Shown here piece by piece: positions 1-11,559 of a DNA stretch of 64,000 nucleotides (position 1 is the first letter of the stretch; each line of letters opens with the position of its first letter). Below the pieces are notes generated by a model. The model ran no database searches, was not told the DNA's origin, and saw only the letters and a program-made list of their open reading frames with translations. Origin of the DNA: Cynocephalus volans (taxonomy: Eukaryota; Chordata; Mammalia; Dermoptera; Cynocephalidae); NCBI RefSeq assembly GCF_027409185.1, contig NC_084474.1, positions 4,519,382 to 4,583,381 on the forward strand, in the 5' to 3' direction. A program made the position numbers and the translations under genes.

Positions 1-1190
1 GAGCTCTGAGAGGGCACTGGCGAGACAACACTTTGGGCTAAGGTGGGCAGCTGCCTGGAGTGCTGCAGAAAGGCGGGACTCCTCCATGTGCTGGTGGAGA
101 CCACAGAAGCTACTGTGTGCACAGAAGGGCGTCTACTGCCCTAGGCAGCCAGAAGGCTGGCTTGATGGGAGCAGGCCTTGGGTCTCTGGTCTCCATCTCT
201 CCCCTTCTCTCTGTATGACAGCTCCTCTCTCAGCTTCCAAGCCATGAGGACACAGACCCAATAGCTCCGAGCTCAAATTCTTAACAGCCCATGATCAAAG
301 ACAGATCCCAGGACGGGCCCAGCCTGGTCACACATCTACCTCTATGGCTTGGAGAATGGGGTCTGTTATCAGAAGCAGCAGGAGAGGGCACTGGGAAGAA
401 AAAGATAATGAGCATAACATCCTCCATCTTGAGAACACATACTGCCAGTCTTTCTGTGCACTGAGATCCTGTGCCTTCTTCCCAAGAAGGGAATCTTGTG
501 CTCCCAAAGCCAAATGTAGAACAAATCAGGTTTGCAGAACGATAGAACCAGAAGAAGTCTTAGATTTCACTTGGTCTAGCCCATTATTTTACATTTTCAC
601 TTCTCTGGACCCATAGGCACTCAACCAGTCAGTGGTAGAACTGGGACTACATTCCAGGCCTCCTTTACCCAGCCCAGGGCTCTCTCTAGAACATTATGAA
701 ATAAACCTTACTGCTTCGAGGAAATTAAATCAAAGTTAAATATGGCTAGAGTAAAAAATACAGTCTATCTGAAGAAAGGCTCAGTTATCGACCTTCCACA
801 AAAAAGGCATAAAAAGTCCCAGCCAGTTTAATGCTATTATCACTTCATGACATGCCGATTTGATCACTTGTCAAAATCTGAGTGTATAATCCTTCTTCAG
901 ACAGAAGTAGGTGCACACAACTTCTGCCAGGTTTCCCTACTGTTCCCCTATTTGCAGGGTCTGTTCTGCAGCCTGGGAGTGTTTGTCCAAGGAGCTGTGC
1001 TTAGAAGCTCTTTGCAGGGAGGGTGAGGTGAGTACCTTGGCTGCAAGATCACCTGCTTTCTTTCGTGTTGCATTCTGGTCTGCTTACTGGGATCCACGAA
1101 GCTTCGTTTCAGTCACACAGATCCCATGTCTCTAAGTGCAATCACCCAATGGACCCTCCCTCCACCTAGGGATAAGGACACAAATATGTG
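1..1190. other. Intergenic, no gene recognised
   Basis: No exon-like coding stretch or young repeat is recognisable here. The short open frames lack protein-family resemblance. It reads as ordinary unique or very old mammalian intergenic DNA. In human the gene upstream of IKBKB is PLAT, but I see no PLAT exon in this window. Confidence 0.5.
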
Positions 1191-1329
1191 CATTCAAGCG
1201 TTTATTGGTTCAGTCTTCCAGTCCTCATTTGCTGAATTCTTTCTGTGTGCCAGGCAGTGTGCTACAGAGGCAGGGAACACTCCCTCCTGCCCTCGAGTCG
1301 CTGACAATCTGTGGGGAAGACATGTACTA

Positions 1330-1558
1330 GAGCAGGTGGCTGGCAAAAATGTTCTGTAAGGGGCCAGATGGTAAATATTTGAGGCTTCATGAGCCACACA
1401 GTCTCTGTCATAACCACGCAGACTTGCCGATGTGGCAGGAAAGCCGGCATGGACATCGCAGAAACTAATGAGCGTGGCTTTGTTCCAATAAAACCATTGA
1501 CAGAATCAGGTGGTAAATTGGATTTGACCCGTGGGCTGTAGTTGGCCGATCTCTGCAC
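1330..1558 (+). mobile_element. Non-autonomous hAT-Charlie DNA transposon relic
   Basis: The stretch contains the familiar series 'gtaaggggccagatggtaaa', 'gaggcttcatgagccacac', 'cgtggctttgttccaataaa' and 'ttggcc' near the end. I recognise this as a mammalian medium-reiteration hAT-Charlie element. The exact subfamily name (MER5/MER33-type) is not certain. It is old and diverged and has no coding capacity. Confidence 0.6.
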
Positions 1559-1559
1559 T

Positions 1560-3250
1560 TACACGTGGATGCCCAGGACAGAAGCAAGCGCCTGGTGCGG
1601 TGCTGTTCACAGGAGGGACTGGCCACTTTTACTGAGGAGGGGTTAGGATGGAACAGGCTTTCTAGAAGTGGTATTGCTGTGCTGATTGAACAAGAGAAGT
1701 GTGACTTTGCCTAGTGTGCTGGGTGAGGGGCGGCGGGGAGGGCAGGGGAACGAACATGGATTGAGCCTCTGTGTTCCAGCCACTACTCTAGATAGTTTTT
1801 GTCTTCACAAAATACAATGAGGTTGGTACTATTAATCCCAGATTTGTGACAGTGACACTTGCCTTGTCTGAGCAAGAAGCGATGGTGGCTTGGACTGGAC
1901 GGTGCGGAGCAGTGGCTGAGTTCTGCGTTTGCTTCTGAAGAACGATGGTCACAGGCACGGTTGCGAGAGTTAGAGGGAGAAACGCGTAACTACGAAGGGT
2001 GGGCCTGAGCAACCGGAAAGATGAATAGCTCTTCGCTGAGATGTAGAAAACGGGAGGGGAGACAGGTTAAGTTTAAGGTCAGAAGTGTGGTTTGGTCGTG
2101 TTAAATTTGAAATGAATATGCCAAGCAGGGGGTTCATGGGTGTGGTTTGGGCTGGAGATAAGAACCTGGGATCTGTCAGGACATATGTGGTATCAGGAGC
2201 CTTGGGCCTGGGGGAGATCATCCAAAGGAGGAGTCCAGATGGAGAAAGCTCCCAGAGCTGAGCTCTGATGCATCGAGGCTGGAGAAGACAAGGAACCAGC
2301 AAAGGACACGGAGGAGGAGTCACCAGTGAGACTGGAAGAGAAAGGAGAGACGGCTGTGGACGCCAAGCTAGAAAGCGATTCAAGAGGAAGAGAGCGAGGC
2401 ACTTGCCTTGGCTGCAGAATTTAAAGGGGGCATCAAGAAACTCAGTACTCAAGACAATCTATATCTTAATGTAATACTTTAAAAAATAAAAACTAATTTT
2501 AAAAATCCATGAGAAAGTAGAAAAGTTTGCAGCTTCACTCCTGTGGGCCCAAGCCAAGGAGCCTTCCCTGCCCTTGCTCTGCTGCTGGTGGCGTCCCCCA
2601 TCAGTGGGAAGGGTTTAGAGAATGCCATGACTCTCAGAGCTGGAAGGGGCTTCCATGGTGTGGGGAAGAAAGTTGCACCTGGGGGGCGGTGCGGGGAAGG
2701 TGTAGATGGGAGGGGCCACTGCCCCGCACCCCTGGGCACTGCGGCATTCCCACATGGCTGCCTGGGGCTGGGGGAGCCTGGTCCCCTCAGAGAAAAGGGG
2801 GTGCCTTGGTGGCCAAGTGTTTGTCTGCTCTGGGTCTGCTCTGTTCATCCACCCGGCTGAGGCACACCTGGAGCCCGCAGGCGGGGCAGCGGCTCCACGG
2901 CTCTTTACGACTGAGGTCACGGAGCAGAGGAATTGCAGAGATTCTGCTGAGGAGCTACTCCTGGCTCAGCTCCTCCCTGTGCCTGGTTTACTTGGTTGCT
3001 TAGTTGCAGAATATTTTGATATTTTAATTCCACCCTCTGAATGTTGGAGTAATTCGCAAGAACAGTTCTCTTTTTCCTCAGTGATATATTCCAGGCATTT
3101 GGTAGGTTCTCAATAGATATTCGTCGAGTTGAGCAAGTAATATTGAAGTACATTATCCATACAAAAGCCTTTTCTTTAGATCTTCGCATTTGCTCAACAC
3201 CAAGACCTTCTGAAACCATTTTACAGAGATTTGTCCTTTGCATGAGTCTG
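1560..3250. other. Intergenic; possible MIR relic at about 1765-1910, otherwise nothing definite
   Basis: Around 1765-1910 the order 'ggattgagcctctgtgttcc', a 'ggttggtactattaatccca' box and 'gtgacagtgacacttgcctt' resembles the middle of a minus-strand MIR. The 2090-2440 stretch reads like an ancient interspersed repeat that I cannot name. The 160-aa open frame on the minus strand at 1970-2452 shows no family resemblance and is not called as a gene. Confidence 0.35.
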
Positions 3251-3254
3251 GCTC

Positions 3255-3410
3255 CCTGCTTCTCAACGTGTGGACTGGGACCAGCAGCACTGGCGCCAGC
3301 TGGAAGCTTGTCAGAAATGCAGAATCGCAGGCCTCTCTGCAGACCTACTGAATATTATAATAAGATACCCAGGTGACTCAGATGCACATTAAAATTTGAG
3401 AAACACTGGG
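3255..3410 (+). mobile_element. MER5A-like hAT-Charlie MITE
   Basis: The order 'ctgcttctcaacgtgtggac', 'agcttgtcagaaatgcagaa', 'gacctactgaatattat', 'aggtgactcagatgcacatt' and 'tttgagaaacactgg' matches the well-known short non-autonomous MER5A element. Its terminal inverted repeats (ttctcaa / ttgagaa) are still visible. Confidence 0.6.
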
Positions 3411-4019
3411 ACTTAGGTTTGCAGTTGTAGCTGAAAGTGGTCACTAAGCCCAATTCCATTCTTTAGATAACTTCTAAAGTAATATTCTTTATATATTCTG
3501 AGTCCGGCTATATTCTGAGTCCAGGAAACAGTATTGGCTCTACAAATATCTTCCCCTTCCAAATTCTTTCCCTTGAATGTATCTGCCCCATATGCTTTTT
3601 AGCAGCATTGGTAGTTGCATAGTTAGACTTCTAACAGCAGTGGTAATCAGACAAGTATGTGAAAGGTGAAAGTGGAAAATGTCTAAATGACACATTTGAG
3701 GGTGAGAGCCAAATTCCTCACCTCTGAAATCTCTGTCTTACGTAGGCTATGTACATCCTGTGCCCTGTTTCTTCACTCCTGTGCCAAGCCTTTAGAGGTC
3801 TGGAGTGAAGGTAAGGTGGCTTTTCCATGGCCACACAGGTAGTGAAGTGACAAGAAATGGGGTGAGGGGGAGGAGCATGTAAGCCCAGAGCATCTACTGG
3901 AAAGACTCAGAAACCCTCCACCAGGCCCTTGCCCAGCCTGTTCTCTGCTGTGCCACAGCAGGCAGAGTGTGGCAGGGACTATCTTCACACCACTGCCTGG
4001 TAGAGGAAAGAACGCCCGC

Positions 4020-4200
4020 TCAGAGTCAAGTGCACCTGTTTTTGATCTTGGTTCCACAGTTTTCCGGTAGTATGACCGTCAGTGACACACACGCTCTCTG
4101 AGTCTACTCCTTGTTTGTAAAACAGGGACAAGACTCACTTTGCAGATTAGAATGAGACTATCCACTGGGCCTGCTCAGTGTCTGGCACGTACTGAACAGA
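4020..4200 (+). repeat. MIR SINE relic
   Basis: A diverged MIR: a 'cttggttccacagttttccg' start, 'tatgaccgtcagtgacac', 'tctctgagtctactccttg', 'tttgtaaaacagggacaaga', then 'tcagtgtctggcacgtactg'. This is the standard order of the MIR core and 3' part on the + strand. Confidence 0.5.
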
Positions 4201-4209
4201 TGTCATTTC

Positions 4210-5580
4210 AGCTGTTCATCTCAGACATCTGTTCCCAATCATCTTCTAACAATGCCTCCTTCACACTGCTGCTCCCTACAATCTGTGGAAAGTGTGCAAA
4301 CTCTTTAGAACTCCAGGCCTCCCCCATCTGGTCCCCATCCCGCTTTTCCAGCCTTCTACCCTACTTCTCCTTTAAATGAGGGTGTGCTAAAAAAAATGAT
4401 TTTCTTATTTCCAACATAAATATTATATCTTCTAAAAATATATGCATTAGTCCAATAGGTTGTTCAGAGTGCTTGTTGATTATAGGAATTAAGCCAATTA
4501 ACTTATGCCTACTAGGGGTTTTTGGCATTTTTATTTATTAACAAAGAACATTTCCTATTTCAAAAGAGTTGTACCTTCTTTTTCCTGTTAAAATAACCTT
4601 AAGGTTATTATTGCTAAAAGTGTATTTAAAGTTTAACCTAAATTCCATGTAGAAAGCTATCTCTAGGTGGAGCTGGCCTCTCCCCACTAATAAGTCCTCT
4701 CACTGTTTTGCAACATAGATGACTTCATTCTATTAATTGTTCATGAGTTATTCATTTAGTTACGGGATTTTAAACTAAGATTTGGGTGTATAATTCTGGT
4801 TAATTTTTTATGCTAAAGATGTAAGTTTGCTAACTTTTACAATTACTTTGATTGTAGCGTTCTTACAGCACTTTTTCTAAATCCCCAGTGTTTTTCACTT
4901 CAATGATTCAGCGTGAATGTTTAAACACAGCATAATTAGACATAGGAAAGGACTAGGGTGAGTTCAGAGTAATCAGGTGTCCGCCAAACCCCCCTAAGAA
5001 ACTTGGTCGCTTGGATGGAGCTATAATTTGATTCACGCAAGTGTACCTCTTAGTCTGCTTATCATGTTCTGACTCATCTCCTCTATCAGTTCCAACGAAA
5101 TTCATCATATTATGAATTACAGTCTTTTCATGGAAGGGGGGTTATATGAGTGCTTTACAGACATTATATTATTAAATCCTGCTTTGGACTGTTGAACCGT
5201 GGAGACGTTCATAAACACTGTACTCTAAATGAGACAATGTAGCCAGTTTGTTTTTAATCCAAATGCTGCACCTTTCCCTAACAGTTTTATAACTATACTT
5301 GTGCTTACTGTTCTGTGCAACTAAGGCTTTGCTGATTTGGTGGGTAAGAAAGCTGAGGTTTGTAGGACAGTATCAATTACAGAACAGACCCCGCACTGCA
5401 CATTATTTGAGTTTTCAGCCATTACAAGCCGTTCTCTGGTAAAAAAAAAAAAAAAAAAATGCTTGTCTGTGCTCATTTAGGATAAAGCATGGTGATACAC
5501 CTAATTCTTGTCAGGGTTTTTTGACTTATGTTCTCTCTTAAGTCATTTTCTTAAAATCACCAATTGACAACCCCAAATGG
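4210..5580. other. AT-rich intergenic DNA with one poly(A) run
   Basis: No gene or named repeat is recognised. A run of about 18 A occurs at 5442-5459, with no SINE or L1 body immediately before it. Base composition is uniformly AT-rich. Confidence 0.45.
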
Positions 5581-5599
5581 AATAATTTTATTCAGTCAA

Positions 5600-6715
5600 G
5601 GATTATCAATAGATGTTAAAATCAATGACAGGTTGTGAACAGGATATTTTCATGGCACCAAAGAATCACCCACAGATTAATTATGAATTGCAAAGAGAAA
5701 ATGTACCTTTTATAATGGAGAGATCTGGTGATCACCACTTTAATCAAGTGATCAAAGTCAGCCTCACATATAGTGGGACAACCTCACTGTATGTGCCTCC
5801 TGATGTGATACGAAAAGTATTTCTTGTCCAAAATGTTTACTCGGAGTCTAATCAAGGCTGTAAACTTAACTTCCATTTCCCAAGAAGTACCAGAGATAGA
5901 GAAAAAGTTAAAGGGCATCAGGAAACCAACCAGACAATCGTAGGCAGATCCACACTGTGGAACAGTCCACAAGATGACTGTCCTGGATTCACCAAAAAGT
6001 CAAGGTCATTGGGGGAGGAAGAAAGGGGCGGGAGTCCTGCTGGGCTGGAAGGCACAGAAGAACACACAGGAGCACTTGCAAGGCTGCGAAAGCTGTACTA
6101 GGAATGTTCAGGATAGCTTAGGAATTTGATTATAGCCTGTATGTAGATGCTATTATGGAATTATGATTAGTTCTTCTAGGTCTGATAATAGTGCTGTAGT
6201 TATGTAGGAGATTGTCCTATGCTTAGAAGACTCATGCTGGGATATTTAGGGTCACGATGTCTACAACTTACTTTCAAATGACATCACAAAATATGAACAT
6301 AAATTTTTTATCTATGGATACATATAAATCTATCTATCTATATAAATATTAACAGAGACAGAGAGACAGAAAGAGAGCACGACAGGACAGAATGCCAGTG
6401 ATTCTTCCATCTGTGTGGAAGGTGTGTGAATTTTCACTGCACCATTCCTTCAACTTTTCTGTATGTTTATTTTTTTTTTTTATTTTTATTTTTTTTCTAA
6501 AGATGACCGGTAAGGGGATCTTAACCCTTGACTTGGTGTTGTCAGCACCACGCTCAGCCAGTGAGCGAACCGGCCATCCGTATATGGGATCCGAACCCGG
6601 GGCCTTGGTGTTATCAGCACCGCACTCGCCCGAGTGAGCCATGGGCCGGCCCAACTTTTCTGTATGTTTAAATTTCCCCCTTCCCCCCAAAATGAAAAAT
6701 AAAGTAATTTTTACC
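5600..6715 (+). mobile_element. Old L1M (L1MB/L1MC-like) 3' end, split by a SINE
   Basis: The sequence follows the old mammalian L1M 3' UTR: 'ggtgatcaccactttaatca', 'acctcactgtatgtgcctcc', 'gatgtctacaacttactttc', a short TATC/AGAG-rich low-complexity patch, then 'caacttttctgtatgttta' and 'aaaatgaaaaataaag' at the end. A 162-aa open frame at 5613-6101 lies inside this UTR and is judged fortuitous. A young SINE interrupts it at 6470-6651. Confidence 0.65.
6470..6651 (-). mobile_element. Dimeric tRNA-derived SINE (CYN-like)
   Basis: Read on the minus strand it has two tRNA-like units with 'ggttcggatcccatatacgg'-type joins and an A-rich tail, seen as poly(T) at 6470-6495. A perfect 19-bp target-site duplication, CAACTTTTCTGTATGTTTA, flanks it at 6451-6469 and 6652-6670. 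Insertion was therefore recent relative to the L1M host, by L1-type target-primed reverse transcription. Confidence 0.9.
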
Positions 6716-6719
6716 TTCA

Positions 6720-7300
6720 TTTTTATTTCAGCTGGAGCTGTCCACAGTTTAGTTGAAATTCAACTTCACTTTTAAAAACTCAGACATAATTTACATCGGG
6801 GAGTACTGGTTTAGGTCAATTATAAGAACTGGTTGCTAGGAGGAAATTTATCATTCTGAGGATAGCTTAGTTAAACCCTCATTTATGTTCTGATTTTTTA
6901 AAATCACTGCCGAGTCCATGGGGATATGGTTAAACTGGTGAGCTGATCCGGTATGCCTGGTGCTAGGGACTTCTCGTTAGCATGCTGATGCTTGCGTGTA
7001 TAATTCTGCTGACAGCTAATGATAAAGCCAAGCCCAGCCTTTATGCTTATGGGACTATAAAAACCGATTTGGGGATTTTCATTGCTCAGCTTTAATATAA
7101 GCTAAATTAACTTAGGAAGCTTTTGTGTGCTATGCCTGTATTAAAGCATAAAATTAGATAATGGACATAAATGTAAATCCAAGTTAAAATTTTTATAGGT
7201 TACATTAGTAATTTTAGCATTATTTACATTTAATTCTTAGTCTTTTGATATAGGATGATAGCTATTGCTGTTGTACATACTAATCTTACTTTACAGGTTT
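6720..7300. other. Intergenic, nothing recognised
   Basis: AT-rich sequence without a named repeat or coding signal that I can support. Confidence 0.4.
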
Positions 7301-7319
7301 AACAAGGTAATAAAACTAA

Positions 7320-7427
7320 GAGGCTGGGTGGTTACTCAGCTCGTTACAGCATGGTGTTAGAACACCAAGGTCAAGGGTTCAGATCCCTGTGCTGGCCAGC
7401 TGCCAAAACAAAACAAAACAGAAAACA
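7320..7427 (+). mobile_element. Monomeric tRNA-Ile-like SINE (CYN-like)
   Basis: It begins with an A-box-like 'ggttactcagctcgttaca', then the anticodon-arm equivalent 'gtgttagaacaccaagg', a B box 'gggttcagatccc', and an AAAAC-rich tail. The target duplication AAGGTAATAAAA(C/G)TAA lies at 7304-7319 and 7428-7443. Confidence 0.88.
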
Positions 7428-7570
7428 AAGGTAATAAAAGTAATACGGCTAGGTAATTCAGGGACATGGGAGGCCTGTGGTAAACTAATTAAATTAATTT
7501 AGTTTTAGTTTTATATGTATTTCTAGTTTATACTTAACACCTATGCATTTGTGCCTCTGTACATATCTTT

Positions 7571-7660
7571 TTTTTGTCAGCTGACCTGTACAGGGATTGA
7601 ACCCTGGACCTTGGTGTTATCAGCACCATGCTCTAACCACCTGAGCTAACCAGCCAGCTC
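7571..7660 (-). mobile_element. Monomeric tRNA-Ile-like SINE (CYN-like)
   Basis: The minus strand reads 'gagctggctggttagctcag' and then the tRNA-Ile-like body, with B box 'ggttcaatccctgtac' and poly(T) at the left end. A short duplication CATATCTTT occurs at 7562-7570 and 7661-7669. This copy best shows the tRNA-Ile origin because the 'gttagctcagttggttagag' type A-box is nearly intact. Confidence 0.88.
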
Positions 7661-7669
7661 CATATCTTT

Positions 7670-8390
7670 ATATACATTATTTTTGAGAAAATAAGGATTT
7701 ATTTTATTTTATATCTCACAAACATTAAGTAATTAACATTTATAGATTATATACTGTGAGTTCTTAGCCTACATTTAGGTTTCCATGGCCATATCTGGAT
7801 CACAGAATCCCCTCATTTAATGACATACCACGTGCTTTGGGTCATGTCAAACTGTACCCTTACGGTTTGTCTACTTTTCTGATTGTGCGTTAAGGTTACT
7901 TTAAAATAAACAAAACAAGAGTTACCCAACTGATGAAACCACAGTAGTGTATGACTATACACCAATTTGTTGTGAATCTATTGTCAAGATGTTTTATTTA
8001 AGAGACATTAAAGGTCATTTTAGGTTGCATAATCTTGAAGAAAGACTCAGATACCACCATTCTATATTTCAGCCTGGAAACTTCTTCAAGCAACAGAGCA
8101 GGGCCAAAAAGACTGATCCTGCCAGATAGGGATGCTGGTTTTTCATGAGTTCTTTTATCAAGGAAAGAAAGTAGAGATGGTATGCATGGTGGTGAGGCTT
8201 ATAAATAGCATGTGATACATTCCATCAGAAGTATAAAGTACCTCGTCCTTTAAAAATGCTAATGAAGCAAATATGGCAAAATATTAACACCTATTTTAAA
8301 ATTAGTGCTGGATATGTGGTTGTCATATTACTTTCTCTACTTTCCTGAAGGTCAAATATTTAATAATTTAAACATTTAAAAAATATATTA
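7670..8390. other. Intergenic; probable L1M-like relic at about 7940-8390
   Basis: The phrases 'caaatatggcaaaatattaa', 'gatatgtggttgtcatatta' and 'ctacttt' resemble old L1M 3' UTR sequence. There is no gene. Confidence 0.35.
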
Positions 8391-8393
8391 GAG

Positions 8394-8521
8394 GGTCGGC
8401 CTGTGGCTCACTTGGGAGAGCGTGGTGCTGAGAACACCAAGACAAGGGTTAAGATCCCCTTACCGGTCATCTTTTAAATTAAAAAAATATATATATATAT
8501 AATATATATATACATATATAT
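8394..8521 (+). mobile_element. Monomeric CYN-like SINE with AT microsatellite tail
   Basis: The body 'gggtcggcctgtggctcac' through 'gatccccttaccggtcatc' is the short unit of the family. It runs into A-rich sequence and a (TA)n tract at 8488-8521, probably grown from the poly(A) tail. Confidence 0.85.
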
Positions 8522-8755
8522 CCATCCAACTAAAGAGATGCTGTCAGTTCCTGAAGATGACAGTGAAAGGAAGGATGGAAGCAGGAGTCCCATCTTACAA
8601 ATGTCTCCTTCATCATTAAAGGTGTGATTAAGAGAACCAAAGCACATGAATAAAATTGCTTTGAAAAAAAAATGTGTTTAGATGTAAGTTGGATTAATTC
8701 CAATTGGTGTTATTAGTCCTTGTAGGCCAAAAGTTGAAAAAGCAACACTTGAAAA
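8522..8755. other. Unique flank carrying the left copy of a ~70-bp duplication
   Basis: Positions 8685-8755 resemble 10621-10697 across the far side of the L1M block (shared core GTTGAAAAAGCAACA). See the finding on the unusually long flanking duplication. Confidence 0.6.
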
Positions 8756-9684
8756 ATTTTTTTTTCAAATAGACTTTACTTTTTAGAACCACCAAGTTCA
8801 GGTCCAAAGCGAAGTCGAGAGGAAAGGGCGGACGTTCCCCACATGCCCCGTCCCCAGCCCACGCGCGGCCTCCTGCCCGCTCAACATCCCACGCACCGCG
8901 GTGCCTTCACCGCACTCATGAACCTCCGCCAGCACGTCATTGTCTCCCAGAGACCACACTTTCCGTGAAGCCTCCACTCTTGGTGTCGTGTATTCTATGG
9001 GTTTGGATAAACGTATCCACCATTACAGAATCATACAGAGTAGTTTCCCTCCCCTAAAAATCCTCCGTGCTGTGCCCCCTCATCCCTGCCTCCTCCCAGG
9101 CCCCTGGCAGGCACTGATCTTTTTACCGTTTCTGTCGTTTTCTCTCTTCCACGATGTCATGTAGTTAGAGTCACGCACTATGTAGTAGCCTTTTCAGACT
9201 GGCTTCTTTCACTCAGCAAAATGTCTTTAAGTGTCCTCCATTTCTTTTCATGAAGGAATGAACTTGATAGCTCGTTTCTGTTTAGAGCTGAATAAATTTT
9301 ATTGGGTGGATCTACCACCATTTGTTTATCCATTCAGCTACTAAAGGACAGCTTGGTTGCTTTCAAGTTTTGGCAATTACGAATAAAGCTGCTATAAACA
9401 CTCACATGCAGGTTTTGGTGTGGATGGATGTAAGTTTTCAACTCATTGGGGTAAATACCAAGGAGCATGATGGCTGGGTCATGTGGTAAGAGCATGTCTA
9501 GTTTTGTAAGAAGTTGCCAAACTGTCTTCCAAAGCAGTTGCACCATGTACGTCCCCACCAGCAGTGAACGAGCGTTCCTGTTGCTCCACATTCTCACCAG
9601 CATTTGGTGCTGTCAGCGCTCTGGATCTTGGCCATCCTAATAGATGTGTAACGGTATTTCATTGTTGTTTTAATTTGCATTTCC
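8756..9684 (-). mobile_element. Old L1M fragment, left half (3' UTR and ORF2 C-terminus)
   Basis: The left end is poly(T), so the element is on the minus strand. 9190-9684 is the classic ORF2 C-terminal region in antisense ('ctggcttctttcactcagca', 'tggctgggtcatgtgg', 'ccaaactgtcttccaaagca'). The reading frame is broken. The element resumes at 10557 after a nested insertion. Confidence 0.85.
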
Positions 9685-10541
9685 TTTTTTAAAAATTTAT
9701 TTTTTATTAGCATATTCATTGTTACAAATCACACATTCTTTTTAAATTTTTTTAAAAATTTGTTAATTTTTATTGAATCAAAATTAATTATACATATTTT
9801 GGGGGTTCAATGTTGAGATATGTTGATTAAATCAATATTACTAGTATACCTATTGTTACAAATCATAATTATTCTTTATGCCCCTTGTCCAATCTCTCCC
9901 CATCCCTCTCTTCCTCCCCCTTCTAATTACCCTAGATTTCTTCTCTCCTTGTGAACATACTTATTCATTATGTTCCTTATCCAATTTCTCTGCTTCCCTC
10001 TTTCCTCCCTCTCCCCCCTTCAATCACCATAGATTCATTCTCTCCGTCTGATAGATTACCTGCTCTTCTGCTGGTTTGTTGCCCAGATGATCTGTCCAGT
10101 GCTGAGACAGGAGTGACCAAGTCCTCCCCTATAATCGTAAAGCAGGTGTTTCTTCTGTTACTCTGGAGTGTGCTTTGTGGAGAGAGAGGACCTCTTCTTT
10201 CTTTTTGGTCTCCGCTGATGCTTCTCCTTTTATCAATGCAGTTGAGTGTGGCATGCCATCTGCACAGTGGCTGTGACTGTTGCTATAGAGACTAGCTGCT
10301 TTTGCAGCAGCCTTGGCAATTGCTGTGGCTGTGGTAGGCTACCCACGTGGAAATGGTGTTTTTGGTGTGCTCTTTACCTGGTTGTAGCTGGATTTGGCTT
10401 CCCCTGGCTCCATACCCCAGGACCCCAGGAGGGGCAGCTTACCCAGTTGGGGCCGGGTTCAGCTTCCACCAGCTCTGTGCCTCAGGACTCTGGTGGCAGG
10501 TGGCCAGGGCAGTGGTGGCAGCTTGCCTAGTTGCAGCAGGG
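9685..10541 (-). mobile_element. ORF-less L1-derived composite retroelement, copy 1 (5'-truncated)
   Basis: Minus-strand order, 5' to 3': about two units of GC-rich VNTR-like sequence (10370-10541), L1 5' UTR (10140-10370), a roughly 70-bp scrap of L1 ORF2 endonuclease (around 10050-10135, 'cactggacagatcatctggg' in sense), pyrimidine/purine-rich L1 3' UTR, the terminal 'ttttgattcaataaaaatt' and an A-rich tail. Target duplication TTAATTTGC(A/G)T(T/G)T.C lies at 9670-9684 and 10542-10556, inside the L1M host. It shares its internal junctions with the longer copy at 21776-24199. It encodes no protein. Confidence 0.8.
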
Positions 10542-10556
10542 TTAATTTGCGTGTTC

Positions 10557-10650
10557 TTGATGACATGTGATGTGGAGCATCTTTTTATATGATTATTTGC
10601 CATCTGTATATCTTGTTTCTAAGTAGGTCAGATTAATTTTAATTTGGCAC
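10557..10650 (-). mobile_element. Old L1M fragment, right remainder
   Basis: The continuation 'gatgacatgtgatgtggagc' and 'tgccatctgtatatcttg' is the antisense L1 ORF2 sequence expected directly after the host segment ending near 9684. This confirms the nested insertion. Confidence 0.8.
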
Positions 10651-11340
10651 TATTATTATTCCTAGTAGGCTGGAATTGTTGAAAAAGCAACAATTTAAAA
10701 TATATAATTATTTCATAGAACTTAGATTGCTATAAATAATGTTGTTTGAGCTCACAAACAGAGATTTAGGGTGTAATTGTTTTGTTTGGTTTTGTTTCTT
10801 CTAGGAGATAGTAGATTCAGACTAGTGTGAACAAACCCTGCTCCTACTCTTGTCCTAGAATGAAGCAAAGCTCATAATGGTGGGAGACTTCTACTGCAGA
10901 AGGCAATCATGGCCAAAGGCCAACCAGGTGCTTTGAGTGATCTGAAAATGGGGAGACAAGTTGGGTTAATCATAAAATTAGTTAAGCACTTATGAATTAG
11001 AAATAATTATAAATTTTTATAAGCTGGCTTTTTCAACACAATCACTGACAACTGCTTGGAGGGAGTGCTGTGTTTCCATTTGATTAACACTATCATTAAT
11101 GAGTTAATAATATGACACGACTTCTATGCTTTCTTACTCAATAAAAAACTTGAATACATTATTAGGGAGTAATTTTATATTGTGATCATAAATGAGTATA
11201 ATTTTTTAAGTAATTGATTAATATCTGAGTAAGCATGCACTCATTTTTTACATATGAGATTTTGAAAAATCTCATAATTGACCATACTATTAAAAGGGAA
11301 AAAGGAATAAAGATTACTGAAATATAATCAAATTGGATAT
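10651..11340. other. AT-rich intergenic DNA
   Basis: The right copy of the ~70-bp duplication is at 10621-10697. Beyond it I recognise no gene or named repeat. Confidence 0.4.
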
Positions 11341-11559
11341 TTATGGGTTTCCATGTGGGTGGTCCACCACAGCCACCACCACAGCCTCTGCTGCCACAAG
11401 TGCAGCTTACAGCCATGGTGGCAGTCATGGACACCATGCACATGGCTCACCACCCACTCAAGTGCACTGACACAAGAGAGTCGCCAGGAAACTCTAGGAA
11501 AAGAGGAGGAAGTCTCTATCCCCAAAACCTACTCCAGAATAACAGAAGAAGCAACTGCT

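Noticed and set aside
1970..2452. 160-codon minus-strand frame
   Set aside because: No domain resemblance; probably within an ancient repeat.
5613..6101. 162-codon open frame
   Set aside because: It lies inside an old L1M 3' UTR, which is non-coding, and the translation has no recognisable family.
7571..7660. Possible tRNA-Ile gene
   Set aside because: The A and B boxes look tRNA-like, but the copy has a poly(A) tail and target duplication and recurs many times. It is a SINE, not a gene.
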